A stretch of 64,000 nt of DNA from CAWUEX02 sp038148375 (GTDB lineage: Bacteria; Pseudomonadota; Alphaproteobacteria; Rhodospirillales; Rhodospirillaceae). The notes beneath the pieces were generated by a model. The model worked only from the letters and a program-made list of their open reading frames with translations, did not search any database and had not been told where the DNA came from. Positions 8,821 to 16,721 of the stretch are shown here, piece after piece. Positions within the stretch are counted from its first letter, which is position 1, and each line of letters starts with the position of its first letter. The translations under genes and the position numbers were made by a program. The stretch spans positions 62,001 to 126,000 of the forward strand of contig JAYQVH010000004.1 of NCBI GenBank assembly GCA_038148375.1, given 5' to 3'.

Positions 8821-9377
8821 TGCTCAAGCGTCTCGCGCTCGCGGTTCTCGTCCTCGTAGGGCCACTCGGTGCGACCGCGCAGGACGTGCCGGACGGCCAC
8901 GTTGTGTCGTCGATGACCCGCGCCACCATCTTCGTGCGCGACCTTGACGAGTCCCTGAAGCTTTACCGCGATCTCCTCGGTCTGACCACGCGCGTCGATA
9001 CGTTTGTTGAAGGGCCGCGCATCAACGAAATCATGGGCACGGAAGACTACGGCCTCAAGGCCGTCATCCTGCAGTCCGGCGATAGCATCGTCGGCAACAT
9101 CGGCATTTACGAAATCACCGGCGACGACCGCTCGGTCGTGGCGCCGCCCTCGGCGCGCACCGATACGGTCACCGGCGACTTCGCCGTGGTGTTCATCACC
9201 AACGACATCGACGGCGTGACGCAGAAAGTCATCGACGCCGGCTACCCGCTGATCTCGCCGCCGATGGTGCTGTTCCCAAATCCGGACGCCGACGTGCAGA
9301 CGCGGGAAATGATGTTCCGCGATCACGACGGCGTGTTGGTCAATCTGATCGAATTGGGCGTGCCTAAACCCTGGTAG
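8820..9377 (+). CDS. Exported VOC-fold protein 2
   Basis: A 185-residue paralogue of the preceding gene, whose TGA it overlaps by one base (TGATG). The signal peptide ends near GATAQD. The VOC core begins TRATIFVRDLDESLKLYRD and ends MMFRDHDGVLVNLIE, again with Arg and Asn replacing the usual first-strand His and last-strand Glu. VOC domains commonly act as pairs, so these single-unit proteins may assemble as homo- or heterodimers. Substrate unknown. Confidence 0.8.
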   Translation: MLKRLALAVLVLVGPLGATAQDVPDGHVVSSMTRATIFVRDLDESLKLYRDLLGLTTRVDTFVEGPRINEIMGTEDYGLKAVILQSGDSIVGNIGIYEITGDDRSVVAPPSARTDTVTGDFAVVFITNDIDGVTQKVIDAGYPLISPPMVLFPNPDADVQTREMMFRDHDGVLVNLIELGVPKPW

Positions 9378-9396
9378 CCCCCGAAAGGAGCCCGCC

Positions 9397-9951
9397 ATGA
9401 CCCTGATCCGTTTCCTCACCTGCGCCGCCGTGATGTGTGCGGCAAACGTCCAGGCCCAAGTGCCAACGGTCGCCGATGGCGCGCGCGTTTCCGCCGTGTC
9501 GCGCACCACCGTGTTCGTTCGCGACCTCGATGAGTCGCTCAAGCTTTACCGCGATATCCTCGGCATGAAAGCGCGGACCGACCGCTTGCTCGAAGGCGAA
9601 TTCTGGAACGGCGTGGTCGGCACCCACGGTGAAGACAAGAAGATCAAAGTGATGATCATGCAGACCCAGGACGGCGAGCAGATCGGTAACGTCGGCCTGT
9701 TTCAGTACGTCGATGAAAACGATGGTCCGCCGGTGTACAAGGCACCGCGCATGCAAACCGGCGATGTCGCACTGATTTTCCTCACCGAAGACATCTTCGG
9801 CATCTACAACGAGGTCAAAGACGCCGGCTACACCATCGTTTCGCCGCCCAGTAATCAAGATCCCAATGCCGGGCCGGATGACGGCTATGAGATGATATTC
9901 TTCGATCGGGACGGCATTGCCGTCAACCTGATCCAGCGCCCGAAAAACTAA
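9397..9951 (+). CDS. Exported VOC-fold protein 3
   Basis: A 184-residue third paralogue, with GAAAGGAG just before the ATG. The signal peptide ends near NVQAQV. The VOC core begins SRTTVFVRDLDESLKLYRD and ends IFFDRDGIAVNLIQ, keeping the Arg and Asn substitutions seen in the other two. The middle of the domain diverges from the first two copies, for instance with the WNGVVGTHGEDKK segment. The triplication is therefore not recent, and the copies may have different ligands. Confidence 0.8.
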   Translation: MTLIRFLTCAAVMCAANVQAQVPTVADGARVSAVSRTTVFVRDLDESLKLYRDILGMKARTDRLLEGEFWNGVVGTHGEDKKIKVMIMQTQDGEQIGNVGLFQYVDENDGPPVYKAPRMQTGDVALIFLTEDIFGIYNEVKDAGYTIVSPPSNQDPNAGPDDGYEMIFFDRDGIAVNLIQRPKN

Positions 9952-9991
9952 GACCCGCGCGCACCGCTGAACCCATTAAAGGGGACCCGCC

Positions 9992-11407
9992 ATGACCAAT
10001 CCGTTCGTACCTGAGATCGATCGCCGCGACTTCTTCGCCGGACTCGCCGCCGGGGGCGCAGGGATGCTCGGCGCCACCATGCTCGGCGGCAAAGAGGCCC
10101 ACGCCAACTGGGGGCTGATCGCGCCGGGGCCCGTGCCCGGCGAAGCCTTCGACGGGCGCAGCCTGGTCAATAAACCGCGCGCTTACGAGGTGATGGAGCG
10201 CGAGGGCATCGACGGCATTGTCGCGCTCAACCCGGTCAACGTGTTCTATCTGGGCAACTACTTTTCCTACGAACTGCAAAAACTGCGCGCCATTCCCAGC
10301 TTCGCGGTGATGCCGCGTGATCCCGACAAGCCGTCGTTTCTGGTGGTCGCCAGTTCGGACCTGTGGTTTATCGCCAACGGCGACCGTGAATACCCTGAGA
10401 TCATCCCTTACGGCGCGCCGGCCAGCTGGGAGGACTACCGCAATCCCGAACTGTGGAGTCAGGAGCCGGAAAACCGGTCCTTCGGCCGCCTGCCGGCGGA
10501 CACGAGCAGTTTAACGGACATCGAAAAGGGCTGGTACGAGCTCGAGCAGCGCTGGGAGACCGGCAAAGCGCCGACGCCGGAGTGGGGTCTGGTCCATGCC
10601 TTGCGCGAGTCCGGTCTGATCAACGGCAAGATCGCCTGCGACGACATGCGCATCGCCGATATTCTCAACACACTGGGTCAGACCAGCGTCACCTGCGTAC
10701 CGGGTGACAACACCTTCCGCAAGATCCGCATGATCAAGTCCGACGTTGAATTGTCGCACATGCGCCGCATCGCCAAGATCAACCAGGATGCCTGCATGGC
10801 GATGCTGTCCCAGGTCGAGCTTGGTATGACCAAGGCCGACATCGACACCATGTTCATGATCGAGGCCGCCAAGCGCGGCGCCAAGGCGATGTGGATCGCG
10901 TCAGGCACCATCGGCGGGTTCCGCCATGGCGAAGTCGTCGAAGGCCAGGCGATGATGGTCGATGCGGTCAGCCAGATTAACTACTACCACGGCGACTTCG
11001 GCCGGACCTGGTGCGTCGGCGAACCGCCCAAGGAACTGCAGGAGCGCATCCGCCTGACCAGCATCGCGCGTGAGGTTGCACACGAGACCGTCCGTCCCGG
11101 CGTCAAGTATTCCGAATTGCGCGCCACCGTGACCGAAGCGGTGAAGAAGGCGAGCCCGTCAGGTTGGGTCATGGGCATCGGGCCGCACTCCGTCGGCCTA
11201 CAGCACACCGACCAGGCCTACCGCGACAACCTGCCGTTCGTCGTCGGCGACGATCACACCTTCCAGGAAAACATGACCCTGACCATCGACCTGCCGCAGG
11301 TGGAGATCGGCTGGGGCGCAACGCATCTGGAAGACCTGATCCTGGTGACCAAGGACGGCTTCGAGCCGCTCGGTGACATGTCGCTCGATCCGCTGGTGAT
11401 TTTGTAG
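9992..11407 (+). CDS. Tat-exported M24 (Xaa-Pro dipeptidase-like) metallopeptidase
   Basis: A 471-residue protein with a Tat-type signal (DRRDFFAGLAAGGAG, cleavage near EAHA), then a creatinase-like N-terminal domain and an M24 catalytic domain. All five metal ligands can be placed: D324 and D335 in DAVSQINYYHGDFGRT, H399 in GIGPHSVG, E426 in FQENMTL and E447 in HLEDLIL. An active periplasmic metallohydrolase is therefore likely. Most M24 enzymes are cytoplasmic, so Tat export is unusual. It follows the VOC genes with a GGGGA ribosome site and closes the receptor run. DMSP lyase DddP shares this fold but has a different ligand arrangement. Confidence 0.82.
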   Translation: MTNPFVPEIDRRDFFAGLAAGGAGMLGATMLGGKEAHANWGLIAPGPVPGEAFDGRSLVNKPRAYEVMEREGIDGIVALNPVNVFYLGNYFSYELQKLRAIPSFAVMPRDPDKPSFLVVASSDLWFIANGDREYPEIIPYGAPASWEDYRNPELWSQEPENRSFGRLPADTSSLTDIEKGWYELEQRWETGKAPTPEWGLVHALRESGLINGKIACDDMRIADILNTLGQTSVTCVPGDNTFRKIRMIKSDVELSHMRRIAKINQDACMAMLSQVELGMTKADIDTMFMIEAAKRGAKAMWIASGTIGGFRHGEVVEGQAMMVDAVSQINYYHGDFGRTWCVGEPPKELQERIRLTSIAREVAHETVRPGVKYSELRATVTEAVKKASPSGWVMGIGPHSVGLQHTDQAYRDNLPFVVGDDHTFQENMTLTIDLPQVEIGWGATHLEDLILVTKDGFEPLGDMSLDPLVIL

Positions 11408-11505
11408 GCGGCATGGTCCGTCTAAATTTAGGGGCGAAAAAATTCGTTCTGTGAAATCTTGAGTTGCCGTAGCCTATCCCCCTGATCCAAGCATGAGGGA
11501 CACGT

Positions 11506-12525
11506 ATGACCGGCCACGACGATGACCGCCAGACACCGCCGGAACCGGGTCATGCAGGCCGTGGGCAATCCCTGATGGGCGGCGCAAACGCGGCCAGCGG
11601 GCCGATCCATTCCCTGTCCTACGATGGCCGCGCGGGGCGGATATTTGCTATCTGGCTGCTCAATCTGGCGCTGAACGTCGTCACCATCGGCATCTACTCG
11701 TTTTGGGGCAAGACACGCATCCGCCGCTACCTTGCACGCAGTTTCACCTTGAGCGGTGACCGCTTCGAATACACCGGCACCGGCAAGGAGCTGTTTTTCG
11801 GGTTTCTGAAAGCGCTCCCCCTGATCATCGCCGTGTATGCGCCATTGGTCATATGGCCTCCTGACCTCTACCCGGTCACCAACTTCATATTCATCCTGAT
11901 CGTTTACCTGTTTTCCGTCGCGATTTACGCGGCCTTGCGCTACCGCCTGACCCGAACCCAGTGGCGCGGCATTCGCGGTTATCTCGGCGGGTCGGCGTTC
12001 CGGTACGGCTTCATCGTGATGGGCTACGGCCTGCTGAATATACTTACCCTGGGACTACTCATTCCGGTCAGTGACAGGGCGACGCTGACCTACAAAATGG
12101 GGAACGTGTGGTTCGGCAATGTCCAAGGCCGGTTCGATCCGGGATCGCGCAGCCTGTGGTCGTCACACCTCATCACTTGGTTCTTGGCTCTGCCGACGCT
12201 GGGGATTTCGCGGATTTGGTACGCGGCTGCGGTGTTCCGGTATCAAATGAACAGCTTTTCCATCGCCGGGATCAGGCTGCGCGCAGAGCCCACAGGTGGC
12301 CAGTTGTCCTGGCTTTTGTTCGGTAACTTTTTGATCGTGGTGTTCACGTTGGGCCTCGGCACGCCGTTTACGATCCAGCGCAATATGAATTATGTTGCCC
12401 GGCATGTCGCATTCGACGGCGATATCGCTGCTGCGGCCGCCCGAATTCAGCAATCCAACGAAGAGCTGGGATCTTCGGGCGAAGGCCTTGAAGGGGCGCT
12501 CGGTGTCGACAGTGGAATTTTCTAA
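11506..12525 (+). CDS. DUF898 (YjgN-type) inner-membrane protein
   Basis: A 339-residue polytopic membrane protein with the DUF898 pattern: SYDGRAGRIFAIW near the N-terminus, IGIYSFWGKTRIRRYLA, later YKMGNVWFGN, and several hydrophobic helices. A second half repeats the theme (LPTLGISRIWYAAAVFRYQ). The family has no assigned function. The gene is separated by three bases from a membrane M48 metalloprotease gene, and such pairing suggests a joint role in membrane quality control (inference). The 98-bp gap upstream shows no clear terminator for the M24 gene. Confidence 0.82.
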   Translation: MTGHDDDRQTPPEPGHAGRGQSLMGGANAASGPIHSLSYDGRAGRIFAIWLLNLALNVVTIGIYSFWGKTRIRRYLARSFTLSGDRFEYTGTGKELFFGFLKALPLIIAVYAPLVIWPPDLYPVTNFIFILIVYLFSVAIYAALRYRLTRTQWRGIRGYLGGSAFRYGFIVMGYGLLNILTLGLLIPVSDRATLTYKMGNVWFGNVQGRFDPGSRSLWSSHLITWFLALPTLGISRIWYAAAVFRYQMNSFSIAGIRLRAEPTGGQLSWLLFGNFLIVVFTLGLGTPFTIQRNMNYVARHVAFDGDIAAAAARIQQSNEELGSSGEGLEGALGVDSGIF

Positions 12526-12528
12526 TTT

Positions 12529-13635
12529 ATGAGCGTCCCCGGCCGGTACTTCGACGGGCAGACGGCGCAGCCGCAGGCTGTTACGGTCCATTTCACGAAA
12601 CAGGGCGTGCGTCTCGACGATGCGTCAGGCGTCATCATGGCGCGCTGGCTGCTGATCGATGTTCGCATTCTCGAAGATCCGGAAGACGACCGCCCAGCCG
12701 TCTACACGCTTGAGTCAAATCCGGCGGTCCGCTTGCAGGTCTCGGACCGCGCCTTTCACCGCAATCTGATCCGGTATGCGCCGTTGTCGGCTCCGGGGCG
12801 CGCAACCTTGAGTCTGTCCCTGCCGGCGTTGGCAGGGTGGTGCGCCGCCGCAGCCGTCGTTGTCGCCCTCGTCGCATGGGGATATCCAAAACTGTCCCGG
12901 CCGGTCGCCCACGCCATCCCCGACGGCTGGCGCAACAGCATCGGCGAACAAGTCGTGACGGAGATGGGCCGCGGGAAAACCGAGTGCGCGGCACCCGAAG
13001 GGCTGGCCGCGCTGACTTCTCTGTCCGAGCGCCTCCTTGCCGCCGCGCCCGATCCCACCGAACAGGTGCACGTGCGGGTCTATTCCGGCGGACCGGTCAA
13101 TGCCTTCGCGGCGCCCGGCGGCGAGCTTGTGATGTTCGAAGATCTCATCACCAAGGCGGACGGCCCGGACGAAGTCGCCGGCGTGCTGGCCCACGAAATC
13201 GGCCATGCGATCCACCGTCACCCGACGCAGGGCGTGGTCAACGCTGTGGGTATGTCGGTGATCGTACAGTTCATGCTCGGCGGTCTTAAGTCCGACAGCG
13301 TCACGACGGCGGCGACCCAATTGTACACGATGGGGTACAGCCGCGACGCCGAACGCGAGGCCGATCAGACGGGCGCCGCAATGATGAGGCGTGCGGGCAT
13401 TTCCCCCAACGGCATGACGACGTTTTTCCAGCGTATTCAGGAGAGGTACGGCGACGGCGATGAGGGCGTGATGGGGTATTTCAGCAGTCACCCCAGCTTG
13501 AGCGAGCGCATCGACACGCTATCCGAGCAGGCCGAATTTACCGGGCGTCCTGCGTTGGCGGATGCCGAGTGGCAGGCGCTGCGCGCAATATGCGCGGATG
13601 AGACGGTAGAAGAGTCTGAGTTACAGGAGCCTTAA
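12529..13635 (+). CDS. Membrane-anchored M48 metalloprotease
   Basis: A 368-residue protein. The zinc-protease signature AHEIGHAIHRHP gives HExxH, and the third ligand is the Glu in SRDAEREADQTGA. This arrangement is typical of M48 (HtpX/BepA-like) enzymes. A single hydrophobic segment at about residues 96-117 places the catalytic domain across the membrane from a roughly 90-residue N-terminal domain that begins GRYFDGQTAQP. It follows the DUF898 gene by three bases. Its TAA shares the palindrome TTAA with the stop of the convergent response-regulator gene. Confidence 0.88.
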   Translation: MSVPGRYFDGQTAQPQAVTVHFTKQGVRLDDASGVIMARWLLIDVRILEDPEDDRPAVYTLESNPAVRLQVSDRAFHRNLIRYAPLSAPGRATLSLSLPALAGWCAAAAVVVALVAWGYPKLSRPVAHAIPDGWRNSIGEQVVTEMGRGKTECAAPEGLAALTSLSERLLAAAPDPTEQVHVRVYSGGPVNAFAAPGGELVMFEDLITKADGPDEVAGVLAHEIGHAIHRHPTQGVVNAVGMSVIVQFMLGGLKSDSVTTAATQLYTMGYSRDAEREADQTGAAMMRRAGISPNGMTTFFQRIQERYGDGDEGVMGYFSSHPSLSERIDTLSEQAEFTGRPALADAEWQALRAICADETVEESELQEP

Positions 13636-14276
13636 GCATCCCGCTGGATATTGGGGCGCGGGCGCCCCTTTGCGCCGCCTTTGCGGTTTCTCATCTCGGC
13701 GGGGGTTTCGGATTGGCTGTCGCCGCCGCCGAACAGCATGGCGAAGAAGCCGGGCTTCCTTTTCGTGCCGCTTTCTTCCTGCAGCTTGTCGGCTTCCGAG
13801 CGGTAATTTTTCATCGCTTTGTCGGAGACCTTGCCTCCCAGGGCTTTAACGATGGCCGTTTCAAGCGAGCCCGGCGCGACCGGTTTGCGCAGGAAGCCGT
13901 TGATGTTGAACTCGGCCGCCTTCCGGTAAACCTTCATGCTCGTGTACGAGGTGATGATGACCACCGGCATGCGCTGCAGCCGCTTTATCTTGTGTTCGCG
14001 CAGAGTGCGGATCAGCGACAGGCCGCTGGCGCCGGGCAACATGAGATCGACAAGCACGATATCGACGCCGGTCTCATCGTCGTCTTCCAGCTGATACATG
14101 GCGTCTTCGGCATTGCCCACGGCCACCGCGCGGCGCACACCGATCTTGCCCAGCAGCGCGCAGATGACATCGCGGATGACGTCCTCGTCCTCGACCACCA
14201 TGACGGTGATCTTGCGCAGGTCGACCTCTTCCATCGGGATGAAATCGGGGGCGTCGCTGGCGGTGTCTTCAGTCAT
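13632..14276 (-). CDS. Single-receiver response regulator with basic tail
   Basis: About 214 residues from the ATG at 14276; a longer start at 14345 is possible but looks less natural. A CheY-like receiver domain covers residues 20-150, with an acidic pocket (VVEDED), phospho-acceptor Asp in IVLVDLMLPG, Thr/Ser in VIITSYTS and Lys in FLRKPVAP. There is no output domain. The remaining C-terminus is lysine/arginine-rich and looks disordered (KGGAKGRPRPN). No histidine kinase is encoded nearby, so its partner is unknown. The gene converges with the M48 gene. Confidence 0.85.
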   Translation of the reverse strand: MTEDTASDAPDFIPMEEVDLRKITVMVVEDEDVIRDVICALLGKIGVRRAVAVGNAEDAMYQLEDDDETGVDIVLVDLMLPGASGLSLIRTLREHKIKRLQRMPVVIITSYTSMKVYRKAAEFNINGFLRKPVAPGSLETAIVKALGGKVSDKAMKNYRSEADKLQEESGTKRKPGFFAMLFGGGDSQSETPAEMRNRKGGAKGRPRPNIQRDA

Positions 14277-14374
14277 GGGACTCACTGGATGAGTTCGTTT
14301 CGGTTTCGTCTCGAAGTGATATCCCGAGTGTACCCAAAAGCGCAATTCGGTTCACCCACCGCTGGCGCTCCCGC

Positions 14375-14528
14375 GAGCAGGGGCTGGGCCACGCCAGCAC
14401 ACCGGCGTGCATGGGCTCTCGCACGCCCGCACAGCGGCGTGCATGGGCTCGAATGTCTGAAATCTAATACCTTGATTTTAAAGCGATATTCCGCCGAAAT
14501 GCGATTTACGGGCCGCGTGCATGGGCTC
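14375..14528. repeat. Intergenic 32-bp repeats with hairpin potential
   Basis: The word GCGTGCATGGGCTC occurs at 14405-14418, 14437-14450 (32 bases later) and 14515-14528. The first two belong to imperfect 32-bp tandem units, and a more degenerate unit precedes them. Each unit contains a short inverted repeat, such as GCACGCC with GGCGTGC at 14421-14442. The stretch fills most of the 326-bp gap between ligA and the response-regulator gene, which holds no credible gene. It may be a REP-like family or transcript-end structure. Confidence 0.65.
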
Positions 14529-14602
14529 GTTCCTCGCAGAATCACCAGAGACGCTTTTTTGGGCGTATGACTCGGGCCGTTCACGAGTCTTGATTCAGGC
14601 GT

Positions 14603-16717
14603 CTACGCCTTGCCGACAAGCTTGAGGTAGTCCTCTTCCGAGACCACCTCGACGCCGAGCTCCTCGGCCTTCTTTAGCTTCGAGCCCGCGCCCGGTCCGG
14701 CGATCACCAGATCGGTCTTGGCCGACACCGAACCTGCCACCTTCGCGCCCAAGGCCTGCGCGCCGGCCTTGGCCTCGTTGCGGCTCATTGTCTCGAGCGT
14801 GCCGGTAAACACCACCGTCTTGCCGGCGATGGGGGAATCACCTGTGTCCGGGGCATCGAAGTCTTCGATGGTCAGCTCTTGGGCCAGCCGGTCGAGGATC
14901 TCCCTGTTGTGCGTTTCGGCGAAGAAGCCGAGCAGATCGTCAGCCACCGCCGCGCCGATGCTCTCGATGTTGAGCAGGTCCGCATAGGCTTCGCCGTCGC
15001 GGTCCTGGGCCGCGTCCATGGCATCGCGCAAGCTGCCGAGCGAGCCGTAGGCCTGGGCCAGCAGCCGGGCCGTCGCCTGGCCGACTTGCCGGATGCCCAG
15101 CGCATACAGGAAGCGGTCGAGCCCGATCGTGCGCCGTTCGTCGATGGCGTCGAACAGATTCTGGGCCGAGGTCTTGCCCCAGCCTTCGCGGTTCTTCAGC
15201 GGCGTCAGGTTGTCGGCGTCGCCGTCGCGCTTTTGCAGGGTGAAAATGTCGACCGGACTTGTGATCGTGCCGTCCTCGAAGAACGCCTCGATGTTCTTCA
15301 CCCCCAGGCCCTCGATGTCGAAGGCGTTGCGCGAGACGAAGTGTTTCAGGCGCTCGACCGCCTGGGCCGGGCAGATCAGCCCGCCGGTGCAGCGCCGCAC
15401 CGCTTCGCCTTCCTCGCGCACGGCCAAGCTGCCGCAGCGCGGGCAGGTGTCCGGATAGGCGTAAGGCTTCGAGCCTTTCGGGCGCTTGTCCTTGAGCACT
15501 TCGACGACCTGCGGGATGACGTCGCCGGCGCGCTGGATGATCACCGTATCACCCACGCGAATGTCCTTGCGGGCGATTTCGTCCTCGTTGTGCAGGGTCG
15601 CGTTCGACACCACCACGCCGCCGACCGTGACCGGCGTCAGGCGCGCCACCGGCGTCAGGGCGCCGGTGCGTCCGACCTGGATGTCGATGGTCTCCAGCAC
15701 CGTCTGGGCCTGCTCGGCCGGGAACTTATGCGCCGTCGCCCAGCGCGGCGCGCGGCTGACGAAGCCGAGGCGCTGCTGCCAGTCCAGGCGGTTGACCTTG
15801 TAGACCACGCCGTCGATGTCGTAGGGCAGCTGGGCGCGTTTCGCGCCGATGTCGGCATAGACTTTGAGCACGTCGTCGACCGACCGGCACAGCTTGGTGT
15901 CGGGATTGACCGGAAAGCCCCAGGCTTTCAGGCGGTCGAGATAACCCTGCTGGCTGTCCCAGGTTTCCAGTTCGGCCTCGCCCCAGCTGTACGCGAACAG
16001 CGTCAGCGGGCGGGACTTCGTCACCTCCGGATCGAGCTGGCGCAGCGAGCCCGCCGCGGCGTTGCGGGGGTTGGCGAACACCTTGCCGCCGCTCTCCGCC
16101 TGGCGTTCGTTCAGGGCGCGGAAGTTGTCCTTGGTCATGAACACTTCGCCGCGCACCTCGATGACCTTCGGGATGTCCTTGCTATCGCCCATCAGCATGT
16201 CCGGCAGATCGCGGATGGTGCGCAGATTGGCGGTGATGTCCTCGCCCTCCTGGCCGTCGCCGCGCGTCGCGCCGACGACGAAGCGGCCGTTCTCGTAGCG
16301 CGCCGAGAACGACAGGCCGTCGATCTTCGGTTCGGCAATCATCTCCACCGGTTCGTCGTCCGTGAGCCCCAGGAAGCGCCGCACGCGGGCGAAGAAGTCC
16401 TTGACCTCCGCGTCGCTGAAGACGTTGCCGAGCGACAGCATCGGTACGCTGTGTTTGACTTTCTTGAACCCGGCGGCCGGGGCGGCGCCGACCTTGTGGC
16501 TTGGGCTGTCGTCGCGGATCAGCGAGGGGAAGCGGGATTCGATCTCGGCATTGCGGGCCTTGAGCGCGTCATACTCGGCGTCGCTGATCTCCGGCGCGTC
16601 GTTCTGGTGATAGGCGAAATCGTGCGCCGACATTTCCTGTGCCAGGCGTTTGAGCTCGGCCGCCGCTTCCTCCTCGGTGAGTTTGTCAACGGCGCGTGAA
16701 GCCTGGGTGTCCGCCAT
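14603..16717 (-). CDS. ligA: NAD-dependent DNA ligase
   Basis: Essential replication and repair ligase; 704 residues is a normal length. The adenylation motif PKIDG (the Lys that receives AMP) lies in AEPKIDGLSFSARYENG. A four-cysteine zinc finger (CPRCGSLAVREEG, then CTGGLICPAQ) precedes the helix-hairpin-helix region. A BRCT domain closes the protein (IAGKTVVFTGTLETMSRNEAKAG). It begins four bases after recN on the same strand and ends a run that continues the dcw cluster. Confidence 0.97.
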   Translation of the reverse strand: MADTQASRAVDKLTEEEAAAELKRLAQEMSAHDFAYHQNDAPEISDAEYDALKARNAEIESRFPSLIRDDSPSHKVGAAPAAGFKKVKHSVPMLSLGNVFSDAEVKDFFARVRRFLGLTDDEPVEMIAEPKIDGLSFSARYENGRFVVGATRGDGQEGEDITANLRTIRDLPDMLMGDSKDIPKVIEVRGEVFMTKDNFRALNERQAESGGKVFANPRNAAAGSLRQLDPEVTKSRPLTLFAYSWGEAELETWDSQQGYLDRLKAWGFPVNPDTKLCRSVDDVLKVYADIGAKRAQLPYDIDGVVYKVNRLDWQQRLGFVSRAPRWATAHKFPAEQAQTVLETIDIQVGRTGALTPVARLTPVTVGGVVVSNATLHNEDEIARKDIRVGDTVIIQRAGDVIPQVVEVLKDKRPKGSKPYAYPDTCPRCGSLAVREEGEAVRRCTGGLICPAQAVERLKHFVSRNAFDIEGLGVKNIEAFFEDGTITSPVDIFTLQKRDGDADNLTPLKNREGWGKTSAQNLFDAIDERRTIGLDRFLYALGIRQVGQATARLLAQAYGSLGSLRDAMDAAQDRDGEAYADLLNIESIGAAVADDLLGFFAETHNREILDRLAQELTIEDFDAPDTGDSPIAGKTVVFTGTLETMSRNEAKAGAQALGAKVAGSVSAKTDLVIAGPGAGSKLKKAEELGVEVVSEEDYLKLVGKA

Positions 16718-16721
16718 GCGC

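Noticed and set aside
9992..11407. M24 protein as DMSP lyase DddP
   Set aside because: It keeps the standard M24 ligand spacing (Asp-N10-Asp, one His, two Glu) rather than the DddP variant, carries a Tat signal and is not close to DddP in the regions I can compare.
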